Source: a virus. From it: DNA of 26,271 nt. Below the pieces are notes generated by a model, which saw only the letters and a program-made list of their open reading frames with translations, was not told the DNA's origin and did no database searches. The translations under genes were made by a program, and so were the position numbers. The DNA lies in IMG/VR virus record IMGVR_UViG_3300010883_000373, positions 1-26,271 of that record, one strand, 5' to 3'. Below, piece after piece: positions 1-7,387 of this stretch. The first letter of the stretch is position 1. Each line of letters begins with the position of its first letter.

Positions 1-170
1 AGGTAAAGGGAACGAATCCGGTAGAAATCACGATACGGTACGACCCAAACATAACAATGTCGGTCGGGTATCGGATTTTGCGGGGATCCCAGACATACGA
101 TATTAACGCAATCATCAACGTCGACGAACGCGACCACACCTGGCAACTTTTTTGCACGGATTCGGAATAA
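1..170 (+). CDS. Phage head-tail joining protein, C-terminal part (gene cut by window start)
   Basis: The window opens inside this gene; reading frame 3 is open from base 3 to the TAA at 168-170 and gives about 55 residues. The visible end contains ITIRYDPNIT, then GYRILRGSQTYDI and a hydrophobic strand before DERDHTWQLFC. This is the pattern of the C-terminal half of the head-tail joining family (PF05521, HK97 gp9 / SPP1 gp16 type): a Thr-x-Arg-Tyr strand, an Arg-Ile-x-(x)-Gly-x-x-Tyr-x-Ile strand and a final beta strand. The family forms a ring between the portal/adaptor and the tail. Its position just before a tail-completion gene and tail tube genes fits. The stop overlaps the next start in TAATG, so translation is probably coupled. 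The family call comes from motif recognition only, because the N-terminus is missing. Confidence 0.75.
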   Translation, partial: VKGTNPVEITIRYDPNITMSVGYRILRGSQTYDINAIINVDERDHTWQLFCTDSE

Positions 171-574
171 TGAGTAGTGAAGCGGCTATATACACCATAC
201 TCGCGGCCGACGGCCCGACGGCGGCGTTGGTTGGCACGAGAATCTACCCTGTCTATGCACCCCAAGCGGCTGTACAGCCCATGGTTGTATTTACGGAAGT
301 CAGTAGTACGAGGGATTATTCCACGGGCGGTTCTACCGGCCTCGAGGTTACGCGATTCCAGGTCACTTGTTGGGCAACCAGTCCAGACGGGGCTATTGCC
401 CTCGCCGCGGCCGTCTTGACGGCACTGGACGGTTATTCCGGCACGGCTGGCAGCCAGGTTATCCAGTTCATGGAATTAATCAGCCGATATGATATCCCAA
501 GCTTGAGTCCAGCCGATGAGTCCCAGAGGGAGTTCGGCAAGGCCTTAGATTTTTATATTCACACATGCAGCTAA
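170..574 (+). CDS. Tail completion / tail terminator-like protein (DUF3168 type)
   Basis: The product is 134 residues from the ATG at 170, which overlaps the upstream stop. An ATG six codons earlier lies inside the previous gene and is less likely. The pattern is an N-terminal amphipathic helix (SSEAAIYTILAAD), a V-G-x-R-I-Y-P strand-turn, Q-P-x-V-V-F-x-x-V, then a beta strand with F-Q-V-T-C-W and a helix AIALAAAVLTALDG. That is the layout of DUF3168/gp17-like tail completion proteins (PF11367), including the xRIYPxxAPQxxxxP signature. These proteins cap the tail end and connect it to the head. Position between head-tail joining and tail tube genes is canonical. Length is normal for the family. 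Confidence 0.75.
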   Translation: MSSEAAIYTILAADGPTAALVGTRIYPVYAPQAAVQPMVVFTEVSSTRDYSTGGSTGLEVTRFQVTCWATSPDGAIALAAAVLTALDGYSGTAGSQVIQFMELISRYDIPSLSPADESQREFGKALDFYIHTCS

Positions 575-602
575 ATCAACTTCTTTTTGAAAGGCCTTGA
601 AA

Positions 603-1016
603 ATGGCAACAGTAGCAACGAAAGCATACGGAGCGGCATTGACCTACAATTCCGAGCTTGTCGGGGAAATCGTAAGCATCTCCCTGACCCGGAACCGGGC
701 AATTATTCCGATTCACTCGACGGACACCACAAACAACACTATTGAGAAAATCGCCGGCAGCCTAGATGAGGGCGAAATGACCGCAACTTGTTATTATGAC
801 GGCAGCGCGACGGGCGTCTACAACGACTTGAATACCGACTTTCTGGCCGGCACGGCGAACGCCTTTTCCCTGGCCATTTCCGATACGACGACTTTCGCGG
901 GTTCCGGTATCATAAGCGCGTTGAGTTCGGCCGAATTTGGCGGACCCGATGACCCTAATATGGTTACTCTGACGATTGCAATCAGCGGCCAAATCACCTA
1001 CTTAGACCTTGTTTAA
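603..1016 (+). CDS. Major tail tube protein, copy A
   Basis: The product is 137 residues. I chose the ATG at 603 rather than a TTG at 597. The paralogue downstream begins with the same MATVATKAYGAALTYN, and an AGAAAGG-like site (GAAAGG, 589-594) sits 8 nt upstream. The protein is beta-rich, with a repeated S/T-rich strand pattern and a conserved C-terminal block AEFGGPDDPN followed by an alternating hydrophobic strand, as in phage tail tube subunits (lambda gpV N-domain / TP901-1 type). Tube subunits polymerise around the tape measure. Position before the assembly chaperone frameshift pair and the tape measure is diagnostic. Copy B (1035-1448) is about 89% identical by my manual alignment, and a diverged copy C lies at 8498. 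Confidence 0.8.
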   Translation: MATVATKAYGAALTYNSELVGEIVSISLTRNRAIIPIHSTDTTNNTIEKIAGSLDEGEMTATCYYDGSATGVYNDLNTDFLAGTANAFSLAISDTTTFAGSGIISALSSAEFGGPDDPNMVTLTIAISGQITYLDLV

Positions 1017-1034
1017 CATAAGAAAGGCCAACCC

Positions 1035-1448
1035 ATGGCAACAGTAGCAACAAAAGCGTACGGCGCGGCATTGACCTATAATTCCAGCTTAGTTGGTGAA
1101 GTGGTCAGCCTGTCGTTGACCCGTAATAAAGCAATCATCCCGATTCACTCGACGGACACAACAAACAACACTATCGAGAAATTCGCGGGGAGCACCGATG
1201 AGGGCGAAATGACCGTCACTTGTTACTATGATGGCACCTCGGGGGGCGTCTACAACGACTTGAATACCGACTTTCTGGCCGGCACGTCAAACGCGTTTTC
1301 CTTGGCCATCTCTGATACGACAACTTTCGCCGCGAGCGGAATCGTAAGCGCGTTGAGTTCGGCCGAGTTCGGCGGACCCGATGACCCCAATATGGTTACT
1401 CTGACGATTGCAATCAGCGGCCAAATCACATACACAGACCTCGCTTAA
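1035..1448 (+). CDS. Major tail tube protein, copy B (tandem duplicate)
   Basis: The product is 137 residues, starting at ATG 1035 after AGAAAGG (1021-1027). By manual alignment it differs from copy A at about 15 positions, mostly conservative, with no insertions or deletions. The C-terminal AEFGGPDDPN block and the final strand are the same in both except the last few residues. The two genes are separated by only 18 nt, and their DNA is still near-identical in long blocks, so the duplication is recent or kept alike by gene conversion. Both frames are intact and both have good ribosome-binding sites, so both are probably expressed. Whether the tail tube is a mixed polymer or one copy has another role cannot be told from sequence. 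Confidence 0.8.
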   Translation: MATVATKAYGAALTYNSSLVGEVVSLSLTRNKAIIPIHSTDTTNNTIEKFAGSTDEGEMTVTCYYDGTSGGVYNDLNTDFLAGTSNAFSLAISDTTTFAASGIVSALSSAEFGGPDDPNMVTLTIAISGQITYTDLA

Positions 1449-1482
1449 TACTCGAGGTCCAGAACGGAAACGAGAACGTAAA

Positions 1483-1815
1483 ATGCCTATTACAAGAGCC
1501 AAGTTGGACCGTCTAAGAGAACTCGAGGTGGTTGAGGTCGCCGTGCCGGGTTGGAAGGAAGTCTGCTGCGTCCGTGAGCTTAACGCCCTGGAACGCCTAC
1601 AACTCCAATCCACGTGGAATTCTTCAGACAACACCTCACTGTTGACGTTGCTAGCGATGACCATGTGCGACGGCAACGGCGACCGTTTGTATACCGACGA
1701 CGAAAAAGACCTTATAGGGCGGCACAAACTCGAGCGACTGGAACCACTAATTGACGCGTCTCTCAAGCTTTCCGGACTATCGGAAGAGGCCGAGGAGACC
1801 GTCAAAAAAAACTAG
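1483..1815 (+). CDS. Tail assembly chaperone, short form (gpG-like)
   Basis: The product is 110 residues from ATG 1483; an upstream in-frame codon at 1408 lies within copy B and is rejected. It is alpha-helical and acidic, beginning MPITRAKLDRLRELE. A strand with G-W-K-E-V-C-C-V-R-E-L follows, then helices typical of tail assembly chaperones that sit between tail tube and tape measure genes. It ends at TAG 1813-1815 directly after a slippery A AAA AAC. In lambda the equivalent gpG and the frameshift product gpGT hold the tape measure soluble and recruit tube subunits. Sequence similarity within this family is low, so the call rests on position, size and the frameshift. Confidence 0.75.
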   Translation: MPITRAKLDRLRELEVVEVAVPGWKEVCCVRELNALERLQLQSTWNSSDNTSLLTLLAMTMCDGNGDRLYTDDEKDLIGRHKLERLEPLIDASLKLSGLSEEAEETVKKN

Positions 1816-2024
1816 AAGCGGACGGCCGGCGGCAGTTTTGGTTTGGGCTCGCGCGTGAGTGTGGGTACCCGCACCCCGACGTTATGCTGGCCGGCCTGTC
1901 CGCCCGTCAGGCGCTTGAAATAGAGGCAATGTGCTTTATTGAAAACGAGAAGCGAAACCCGAAACCCGTACAGATGTCAGAACTGGACATACGTAATGCA
2001 ATGACTTCCTTCGTAAAAAAATGA
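1483..2024 (+). CDS. Tail assembly chaperone, -1 frameshift fusion (gpGT-like)
   Basis: Reading 1483-1812 and then re-reading base 1812 in the -1 frame continues the protein to TGA 2022-2024, giving about 180 residues (110 + 70). The extension begins LEADGRRQFWFGLARE, then has YPHPDVMLAGLSARQ and an E-x-E-A-M helix. This is the gpT-like C-terminal domain seen in many siphophages (F-W-x-x-L at the start, helix after ML.GLS..Q). It has no start codon and ribosome-binding site of its own near its beginning, which supports expression only by slippage. The stop overlaps the next gene's ATG (ATGATAG). The fusion is made in small amount relative to the short form in known systems; the ratio here is unknown. 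Confidence 0.8.
1806..1812 (+). promoter_or_regulatory. Programmed -1 ribosomal frameshift slippery site A AAA AAC
   Basis: Eight consecutive A residues (1804-1811) followed by C place AAA AAA AAC in the zero frame, with the TAG stop as the very next codon. The heptamer A AAA AAC allows both P- and A-site tRNAs to re-pair one base back. The -1 frame then stays open for 70 codons to 2024 and encodes a recognisable gpT-like domain. A stop codon immediately after the heptamer is common for this kind of site. I see a GC-rich stretch (GGACGGCCGGCGGC) starting 8 nt downstream, but no convincing long stem-loop. Confidence 0.85.
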
Positions 2025-2530
2025 TAGACGCAAAGTTCACAGGCCTTAAGAAGTTAAATGCTGACCTGCACCGGTTCGAGGCGAAAGTATCCGGAAAGAT
2101 TGCATCGGCGGCCGTCAAAGACGGACGCCGGGCAACCCTTGCGGAGGCACGGTCAAACGCCAAGGCGATTGGCGGCAATATTGGCCGACTAATTGCCAAG
2201 TCCATCAAACTCAAGAAGACCCCCAAGAAGAAACTAAAACTACGCGGGGCGGTTGCCTGGCAAGTTGACCTTTATGAGGGCCCCAGTGAGTTTGTTTATT
2301 ATCCAAAGGGTTCGTCAAGCAGCCTAGATACGGGCGTCACATCGGGCAAGCGGACCTATATACCATATGCCATCGAGTACGGGCACGCGGGCCCGGGCGA
2401 CGCCGGCGGCCGCAAGGTGGCGGCACCGGTTGCCTTTATGCGTCGGGCCCACGAAGCAACACGCGGAAAATCCTTGAGGGTGGCCCGTGACTCCTTGGAA
2501 CGCCGAATTTTAGCGGAATGGAAAAAGTAA
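2021..2530 (+). CDS. HK97 gp10-like tail/neck protein
   Basis: The product is 169 residues; its ATG overlaps the stop of the frameshifted chaperone by 4 nt. The N-terminal half is a long basic helix region (FTGLKKLNADLHRFEAKVSG, then KKTPKKKLKLRG). The C-terminal half has Y-I-P-Y-A-I-E-Y-G-H, a gap, then A-A-P-V-A-F-M-R-R-A-H-E and a final helix ending AEWKK. This is the HK97-gp10 family (PF04883) pattern, Y-A-x-x-x-E-x-G-(T/H) followed by A-x-P-x-(F)-M-R-x-A. Members normally sit before the tail tube gene. Here the gene lies between the chaperone and the tape measure, which is unusual. I infer a role in tail completion or head-tail connection from the family. Confidence 0.7.
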   Translation: MIDAKFTGLKKLNADLHRFEAKVSGKIASAAVKDGRRATLAEARSNAKAIGGNIGRLIAKSIKLKKTPKKKLKLRGAVAWQVDLYEGPSEFVYYPKGSSSSLDTGVTSGKRTYIPYAIEYGHAGPGDAGGRKVAAPVAFMRRAHEATRGKSLRVARDSLERRILAEWKK

Positions 2531-2533
2531 AAA

Positions 2534-5398
2534 ATGGCCGAGAATCTAGTATTACGACTAATCGCCAAGACCGACAGCTTAGAAAAAGGATTGAACCAAA
2601 CGAGCCGGAAGCTTGCGCGGGTAGAAAAGTCCTTTTATAAAAGCAGAAACGCCAGCCGCGCTTTCGGTACCAGTCTATCAGGCATCGGCCGGAAACTCAT
2701 CGGATTTGCGTCGGCGGCCCTGGCCGCGGGTGGCGTCGGCGGCCTGGGGTTCTTAATCAAGAAGCAAATGGAATCCATAGATTTAACGGCCAAGTGGTCG
2801 GACCGTTTGGGCGTTGGGACTGATAAGCTTGTCGGCCTCCAACACGCCGGGTCACTGGCAGGCGTTAAACTCAAGGTAGTCAATCTCGCTTTGCAGCGAA
2901 TGACGCGGCGTGTTGCCGAGGTTGCCATGGGCACCGGGGAGGCACAGGCGGCCCTCAAGGAACTCGGAATTGACGCCGTTGCCGCCAACGCGGCCGGGGC
3001 GCATGAGTCGTTCTCACAAATCGCCGAGGCACTAAGCAAGGTTAAAAACCAGAGCGACCGGGTCCGGCTGGCGTTCAAGATTTTCGATTCTTCTGGCGTG
3101 GCAGTTGTCAATATGATGAAGGATGGCCGGGCGGGCCTTCAGGGTATGCAGGCAGACGCGGAAGCCCTCGGGATGACCTTTTCCCGGTTCGAAGCCGGAC
3201 AGGTCGAGGCGGCCAACGACGCTATTGCAAGAATGAAACAAGCGCTGCAAGGCGTCGCCCGAGTTGCCGCCATAAAACTTGCCCCTGTTATTAAAATACT
3301 ATCGGACTCAATAACGGACGCAATGACGGCCGGTGAAGGGTTCGGCCGGGGAATGATAACCACGATGGTTTCCGTAGCGAAAGCAACCCTAAAAGTTGTT
3401 GACGCGGTTGAGACGGCGGCCCGGGTGATGCGTACCCTCTCTGGACACGTTGGCGAAACGGCCGATGAGGAAATCGCAAGAATCTACAAAAGCAAGGTCC
3501 CAGGCGATGCAAAATTTGGGACCCCAAGAATGCCCTTAAAGCCAGACCAATCCTACCTTCATAATTTGGCGGTCGGCGGGAGCAACAATTTTAAAGGGCT
3601 CGAGGCCTTCGGCACTGACATCCAGGAGAAGGGTAGTTTTGGGCCCGAAGACCAGGGTATCTTCGATGAGACCACTGTCGAGGTCAACAATCGCCGAGAG
3701 GACAGTTCGGGCATGGAGCTTCTAGCCCTGGACACAATGGGCGACAAACTTCTAAAAGGTATTAGCGCCCTCAACGCGAAGCGGGTTGCCGAGGGGAAAT
3801 CATATCAAGAAGAACTCGACGCGGTTATGTCTAGGAAGGTCGACTCCGACGGCCCGCTAATTAAAGACAGTAAGGCCGCCGACGCGGCGGACAAGCTCAC
3901 GCAAAGCCTTCAGCAGCAAATACGGGCAATGGAGCTCGTGAGTAGCGGTAAAGCCAAGAACGTGGCCGAATCTATGTTTATGCTGAAGGCCGAGGAAGCC
4001 TACGGGGCGGGGACAACCCTGGCGACTGAAGCCATCAACAGCTACGTGTCGGCTCTCGACCAAGTCGAGGGGGCCAAGAAGCGGGCCGCCGGCCTCGAGC
4101 GGACGGCATTGATTCTGGACGGTATGGACCGCGAGATTGACCTGATAGGCAAAGTTGGAAACGCGTGGGAGCGATCGCGTGAGTTCGCGGAACTCCATGC
4201 GGCGGCAATTGACGCGACAAGCGGCAACCTGGAAGAATACAACGCTATTATGCTGAGGGCGGAGGTCTCCTTCAAAAAGGCCCGCATGGCAGAGCAGTGG
4301 GCCGAGGTTGCGAATACCATGGAGACAAGTTTCACTACGGCGTTTGAACGGATGGCGTTCGAGGGGCAGAAGTTCGGCGACACCATGAAGCAAATGCTTC
4401 AAGAAGTTCTAAAGGAAATTATCCGGATCCAGGCAATACGGCCGATGGCCAAGGCAACCAGCAATCTTATATCTGCCGGCATCACCGGCCTAATGGGCGG
4501 AATCGCGGGACTCGGCGGCGGAGCGGCTGCGGCGTCGGGTGGCAGTCTGGCCGGGGCCGGAACGCCGATGAATCCGGGGCTTGTACTCCATCGCGGCGGT
4601 ACGGTTGGCAGCATCTCGACGCCAAAACGCATGGTGCCAGCCGGGACCTTTACGGGGGCCCCGAAGTTTCATGACGGACTAAAGGTAGATGAGTTCCCCG
4701 CGATCCTGCAGAAAGGCGAACAGGTTATCCCGAGGGGCGGCGGCAATAAAGAACCCTCGCGGGCGACCCCCCCGAGCGGCCTGCCGGCCCCGCCGCCGAT
4801 GTCAATCGCCATACCGGAAATGCCGGTCCCACAGCCGGCGTCAATCGCCATACCGGAAATGCCGGCCCCGCCGCCGATGTCAATCGTCATGCCGGAGATG
4901 CCGGACCCTCCGCCGATGTCAATCGTCATGCCGAAAATGCCGGCAATGTCAGAGCCCTCGAAATCTGCGGGCGATATCGCGAGAGCGATCACCAGGCCGC
5001 CGGCCGGGGACCGCGAACCCCCCCGGGGCGGATCCAGGGGCTTTATCTCGACGCCCCTGGCGGTGGGTCCGTCAATTCACACGCCGGCCCGGCCTATCGC
5101 GACGCCGGCCAAGGCCATCACGGGGGATGGCATTCCCACGGCCCCCATGGCGGCCGCGGCGGCCCCTACGGCGGCCCAAACCATCCAGGCGGCCCAGCAG
5201 GGGTCCTCGGGTAAATCAGGCCGTTCCGAGCCGATTGTCGTGACAATAAATACAGTAAATAAGGGGGCTCCTCAGCAGACGGACGCCCGGGCATCTATCG
5301 CGAAAAATGGAGATCTCATAATCTCAATTATAAATAATGACGTTGACCAGAATGGGCGTACGCGGCAGACAATACGCCGGGAGGCTTCTAGTGTATGA
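2534..5398 (+). CDS. Tail tape measure protein
   Basis: At 954 residues this is one of the two longest genes in the window. It follows the chaperones and precedes the tip genes. The N-terminus is helical (KTDSLEKGLNQTSRKLARVEKSF), followed by a glycine/alanine-rich hydrophobic stretch near residues 57-75. Long helices carry the middle. Residues about 585-680 resemble the C-terminal domain of lambda-type tape measures (W-A-E-V-A, F-x-x-x-F-x-x-M-A, F-G-D-T-M-K-Q-M-L, then a Gly/Ala-rich membrane-like segment). Near 715-735 is F-P-A-I-L-Q-K-G-E-Q-V-I-P-R, a motif common near tape measure C-termini. Residues about 752-803 are four 13-residue Pro/Met repeats, followed by a Pro/Ala-rich tail. The protein sets tail length and is ejected during DNA entry. 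By lambda-type proportion its size would suggest a tail of roughly 130-145 nm (inference). Confidence 0.9.
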   Translation: MAENLVLRLIAKTDSLEKGLNQTSRKLARVEKSFYKSRNASRAFGTSLSGIGRKLIGFASAALAAGGVGGLGFLIKKQMESIDLTAKWSDRLGVGTDKLVGLQHAGSLAGVKLKVVNLALQRMTRRVAEVAMGTGEAQAALKELGIDAVAANAAGAHESFSQIAEALSKVKNQSDRVRLAFKIFDSSGVAVVNMMKDGRAGLQGMQADAEALGMTFSRFEAGQVEAANDAIARMKQALQGVARVAAIKLAPVIKILSDSITDAMTAGEGFGRGMITTMVSVAKATLKVVDAVETAARVMRTLSGHVGETADEEIARIYKSKVPGDAKFGTPRMPLKPDQSYLHNLAVGGSNNFKGLEAFGTDIQEKGSFGPEDQGIFDETTVEVNNRREDSSGMELLALDTMGDKLLKGISALNAKRVAEGKSYQEELDAVMSRKVDSDGPLIKDSKAADAADKLTQSLQQQIRAMELVSSGKAKNVAESMFMLKAEEAYGAGTTLATEAINSYVSALDQVEGAKKRAAGLERTALILDGMDREIDLIGKVGNAWERSREFAELHAAAIDATSGNLEEYNAIMLRAEVSFKKARMAEQWAEVANTMETSFTTAFERMAFEGQKFGDTMKQMLQEVLKEIIRIQAIRPMAKATSNLISAGITGLMGGIAGLGGGAAAASGGSLAGAGTPMNPGLVLHRGGTVGSISTPKRMVPAGTFTGAPKFHDGLKVDEFPAILQKGEQVIPRGGGNKEPSRATPPSGLPAPPPMSIAIPEMPVPQPASIAIPEMPAPPPMSIVMPEMPDPPPMSIVMPKMPAMSEPSKSAGDIARAITRPPAGDREPPRGGSRGFISTPLAVGPSIHTPARPIATPAKAITGDGIPTAPMAAAAAPTAAQTIQAAQQGSSGKSGRSEPIVVTINTVNKGAPQQTDARASIAKNGDLIISIINNDVDQNGRTRQTIRREASSV
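4787..4942 (+). repeat. Four tandem 39-nt repeats in the tape measure gene
   Basis: The units each encode 13 residues of the form (x)PPPMSI(A/V)(I/M)PEMP. The four copies read APPPMSIAIPEMP, VPQPASIAIPEMP, APPPMSIVMPEMP and DPPPMSIVMPKMP. The reading frame is kept and copies differ by a few substitutions. The repeats sit after the VIPR motif, outside the coiled-coil part that sets length, so expansion here need not change tail length. Confidence 0.9.
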
Positions 5399-5822
5399 CT
5401 TTCCTAACCCTTCAACGGGATCCACGGTTATTGAGGGTTTGTCTAACATGCGGCAGTTTGACCCCACGCAACGGACGCCCACAGGGGCCGGCTACCAGCA
5501 GAGGGTCCAGCATGCGTCTTGGGTGCCTATGGTATTCAATCGGACCCTGAGAGGCATGACAAATGCCGAGAAAGCAGCTATTGAGACTCATCAGGTCAAC
5601 GTAAATTACGGGGCAGATTCTTTCACGTGGGAAGATGAGCAAACCGACATAATTTACATAGTCGCGCTTCATGAAACCTCTTTGCCCCTAACCTTTACGC
5701 CAGACGGCCGGGCGGACCAGTGGCAAGTTGACGTTTCATTCGTCCAGACTTCATCAACGGAAATCGGAACCCTCGATTATGGGGTCGGACTCTATAACGC
5801 CGGGTATTATTTACCCGAATAA
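5391..5822 (+). CDS. Distal tail / minor tail protein (gpM-like)
   Basis: I start this gene at GTG 5391, because GGGAGG (5379-5384) lies 6 nt upstream. An ATG at 5337 would overlap the tape measure by 62 nt with no better site. The product is 143 residues and beta-rich. After FPNPSTGSTVIEGLSNMRQFDPTQ (described by position, residues about 4-27) come a Q-R-V strand, W-V-P-M-V-F, a helix MTNAEKAAIETHQ and FTWEDEQTDIIYI. It ends in a strand DQWQVDVSFVQ. The helix followed by a short F-x-W-x-x turn and a closing W-x-V-x-x-x-F strand resembles lambda gpM and related small distal tail proteins, which start the tail tip next to the tape measure. The call leans on position immediately after the tape measure. 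Confidence 0.55.
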   Translation: MYDFPNPSTGSTVIEGLSNMRQFDPTQRTPTGAGYQQRVQHASWVPMVFNRTLRGMTNAEKAAIETHQVNVNYGADSFTWEDEQTDIIYIVALHETSLPLTFTPDGRADQWQVDVSFVQTSSTEIGTLDYGVGLYNAGYYLPE

Positions 5823-5839
5823 TTAAGAAAGGGCATATT

Positions 5840-7369
5840 ATGCCAGCAGTACCAACACCCGGGGCCAGTAATAATACGTGGGGCACCGAATTGAACGCCC
5901 ATCTCGTTGTCCACGCGAACGCGAGTTCCGGGGCCCTCTTTAATATTCTTCAAAACTCGGCGGACACCGACACCATTTTAGACCTAGGGAGCACCACCAC
6001 CGACAAGGTCACCATTACGGCCGGCAACGAAGTATTGTTGACGTTGACCGAAAGCACCCAGGACGAAGTCATCGTCGGCGACGGTGGCGATGTCGATTTC
6101 AAGGTACTTTCGACGGGTTCGCTCGAAGCGGTGCACGTCAACGGGGCCAATGGGATTGTCACCTTGACCTCGCCTAATGCCGTCAACCTTACGATCGCAC
6201 GGAATACGGCCGGAACTGCGTCCATGGAAATCAGCAACACGGCGGATAATTGGTATATGGGAGTCCCCTCCGGCGTCGGCAGTTTTGCCATCTCGACACA
6301 GGAAAACGTCGCCTTGGGGACTGAGTTCGTCATCATGGCCGACGGCAAAATCGGCATAGGGACAAAGACCCCCGTGGGCAACCTCCAAGTCAATGCCGAT
6401 TTCGGGGCCGACCAGACGGCCGGTCTGTACTTAATTAACACCGGAACGGCTACGACTGCCGACGTAACGCCTATCGCGTTTTCTACGCGGTCGTCCAACT
6501 GGGGCACCATACACGCGGCGACTATTGCGTGTGAGACAAAGGGCGGCCTTGACGGCGGTGGGGAACTATTTTTTTCCACGACGGCCTCGGGGTCAGATAG
6601 CACGCCAAACGAAGCGCTCCGGATAGACGGTTCTGGCAACATCGGGATTGGCACATCGTCGCCCGGGGGGATCCTGGACATTTCCGGGGCAACCCCAATT
6701 GTCAATATCACGGCGACATCCGGGTCGGCTTATCTTCAGGTCATATCGGCAAATGACTCAACGAGCCAGCTTTACATGGGAGATACTGACGACGCGAACA
6801 TCGGAAAAATCGCATATGACCAGACGACCAACGCAATGACATTGGTGACGAACAACGTCGTCGCGGCCACAATTAACAGTGATGGGAGCGTGACCCTTCC
6901 AATAGGCCAACTGACGTTCCCGGCGGCGGCCAACGTCAGTTCCGACGCGAACACTCTGGACGATTACCAGGAGGGGACCTGGACGCCAGTGTTGGGCGGT
7001 TCCGGCGGAACGTCGGGGCAGACTTACTCTGTACAGGTTGGAGCTTACACCAAAATCGGTCGCCAGGTTACGGCCATCGGTTTCATTCAACTAAGCGCAA
7101 AAGGCACCATTACAACGGACGTTGAAATCAGTGGGCTGCCATACACTAACGTCGGCTCTTCTGGATACTCGCCCGTGTCTTTTTCCCTGGCTAGCAACTG
7201 GGCCCTTACGGCCGACCATCACCTCGAGGGCTATGTCGGAAGTTCGTCGGCGGTTATAAACTTACGCGAGACTCAATATCAAAGCGACACCGTAGCGGCC
7301 CTGGCGACCGCCAACGTAGAAAATGCTACGGAGATTGCGTTCTCTGTTTCCTATTTCACTGCTAGCTAA
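5840..7369 (+). CDS. Tail fibre / receptor-binding protein 1
   Basis: The product is 509 residues from ATG 5840, 7 nt after AGAAAGGG. The N-terminus P-A-V-P-T-P-G-A-S-N-N-T-W-G-T-E-L-N is shared with the next gene and is typical of proteins docking to a virion through a short W-G-x-x-L-N module. The middle is Thr/Gly-rich beta repeat, including two GIGT-x-x-P motifs (GKIGIGTKTPVGNL and GNIGIGTSSPGG), a hallmark of trimeric fibre shafts. The C-terminal 135 residues begin LDDYQEGTWTPVLGG and carry Y-T-K-I-G-R-Q-V, a receptor-binding beta-sandwich type common in phage fibres. It sits between gpM- and gpL-like genes, so it is probably attached to the tail tip. It is most likely a homotrimeric host-recognition protein (inference). 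Confidence 0.75.
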   Translation: MPAVPTPGASNNTWGTELNAHLVVHANASSGALFNILQNSADTDTILDLGSTTTDKVTITAGNEVLLTLTESTQDEVIVGDGGDVDFKVLSTGSLEAVHVNGANGIVTLTSPNAVNLTIARNTAGTASMEISNTADNWYMGVPSGVGSFAISTQENVALGTEFVIMADGKIGIGTKTPVGNLQVNADFGADQTAGLYLINTGTATTADVTPIAFSTRSSNWGTIHAATIACETKGGLDGGGELFFSTTASGSDSTPNEALRIDGSGNIGIGTSSPGGILDISGATPIVNITATSGSAYLQVISANDSTSQLYMGDTDDANIGKIAYDQTTNAMTLVTNNVVAATINSDGSVTLPIGQLTFPAAANVSSDANTLDDYQEGTWTPVLGGSGGTSGQTYSVQVGAYTKIGRQVTAIGFIQLSAKGTITTDVEISGLPYTNVGSSGYSPVSFSLASNWALTADHHLEGYVGSSSAVINLRETQYQSDTVAALATANVENATEIAFSVSYFTAS

Positions 7370-7387
7370 TTTAAGAAAGGCCAAACC

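Noticed and set aside
1287-1805. 172-residue minus-strand frame opposite tube copy B and the chaperone
   Set aside because: Crosses two real genes, Ser/Arg-rich composition typical of antisense reading, no regulatory signals.
4385-4700. Hydrophobic Gly/Ala stretch of the tape measure considered as a separate holin-like gene
   Set aside because: It is in frame within the 954-residue protein and such a segment is normal in tape measures; no internal start with ribosome-binding site.
4689-5243. 184-residue Arg/Pro-rich open frame inside the tape measure gene, and a 107-residue Gly/Ile repeat frame opposite (4669-4992)
   Set aside because: Both are shadows of the 39-nt repeat and GC-rich Pro/Ala codons of the tape measure; no ribosome-binding site and very biased composition.
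5950-6711. 253-residue minus-strand open frame opposite fibre 1
   Set aside because: It is antisense to a well-supported fibre gene, has no convincing start or family motif, and arises from Thr/Gly-rich codons lacking stops on the other strand.
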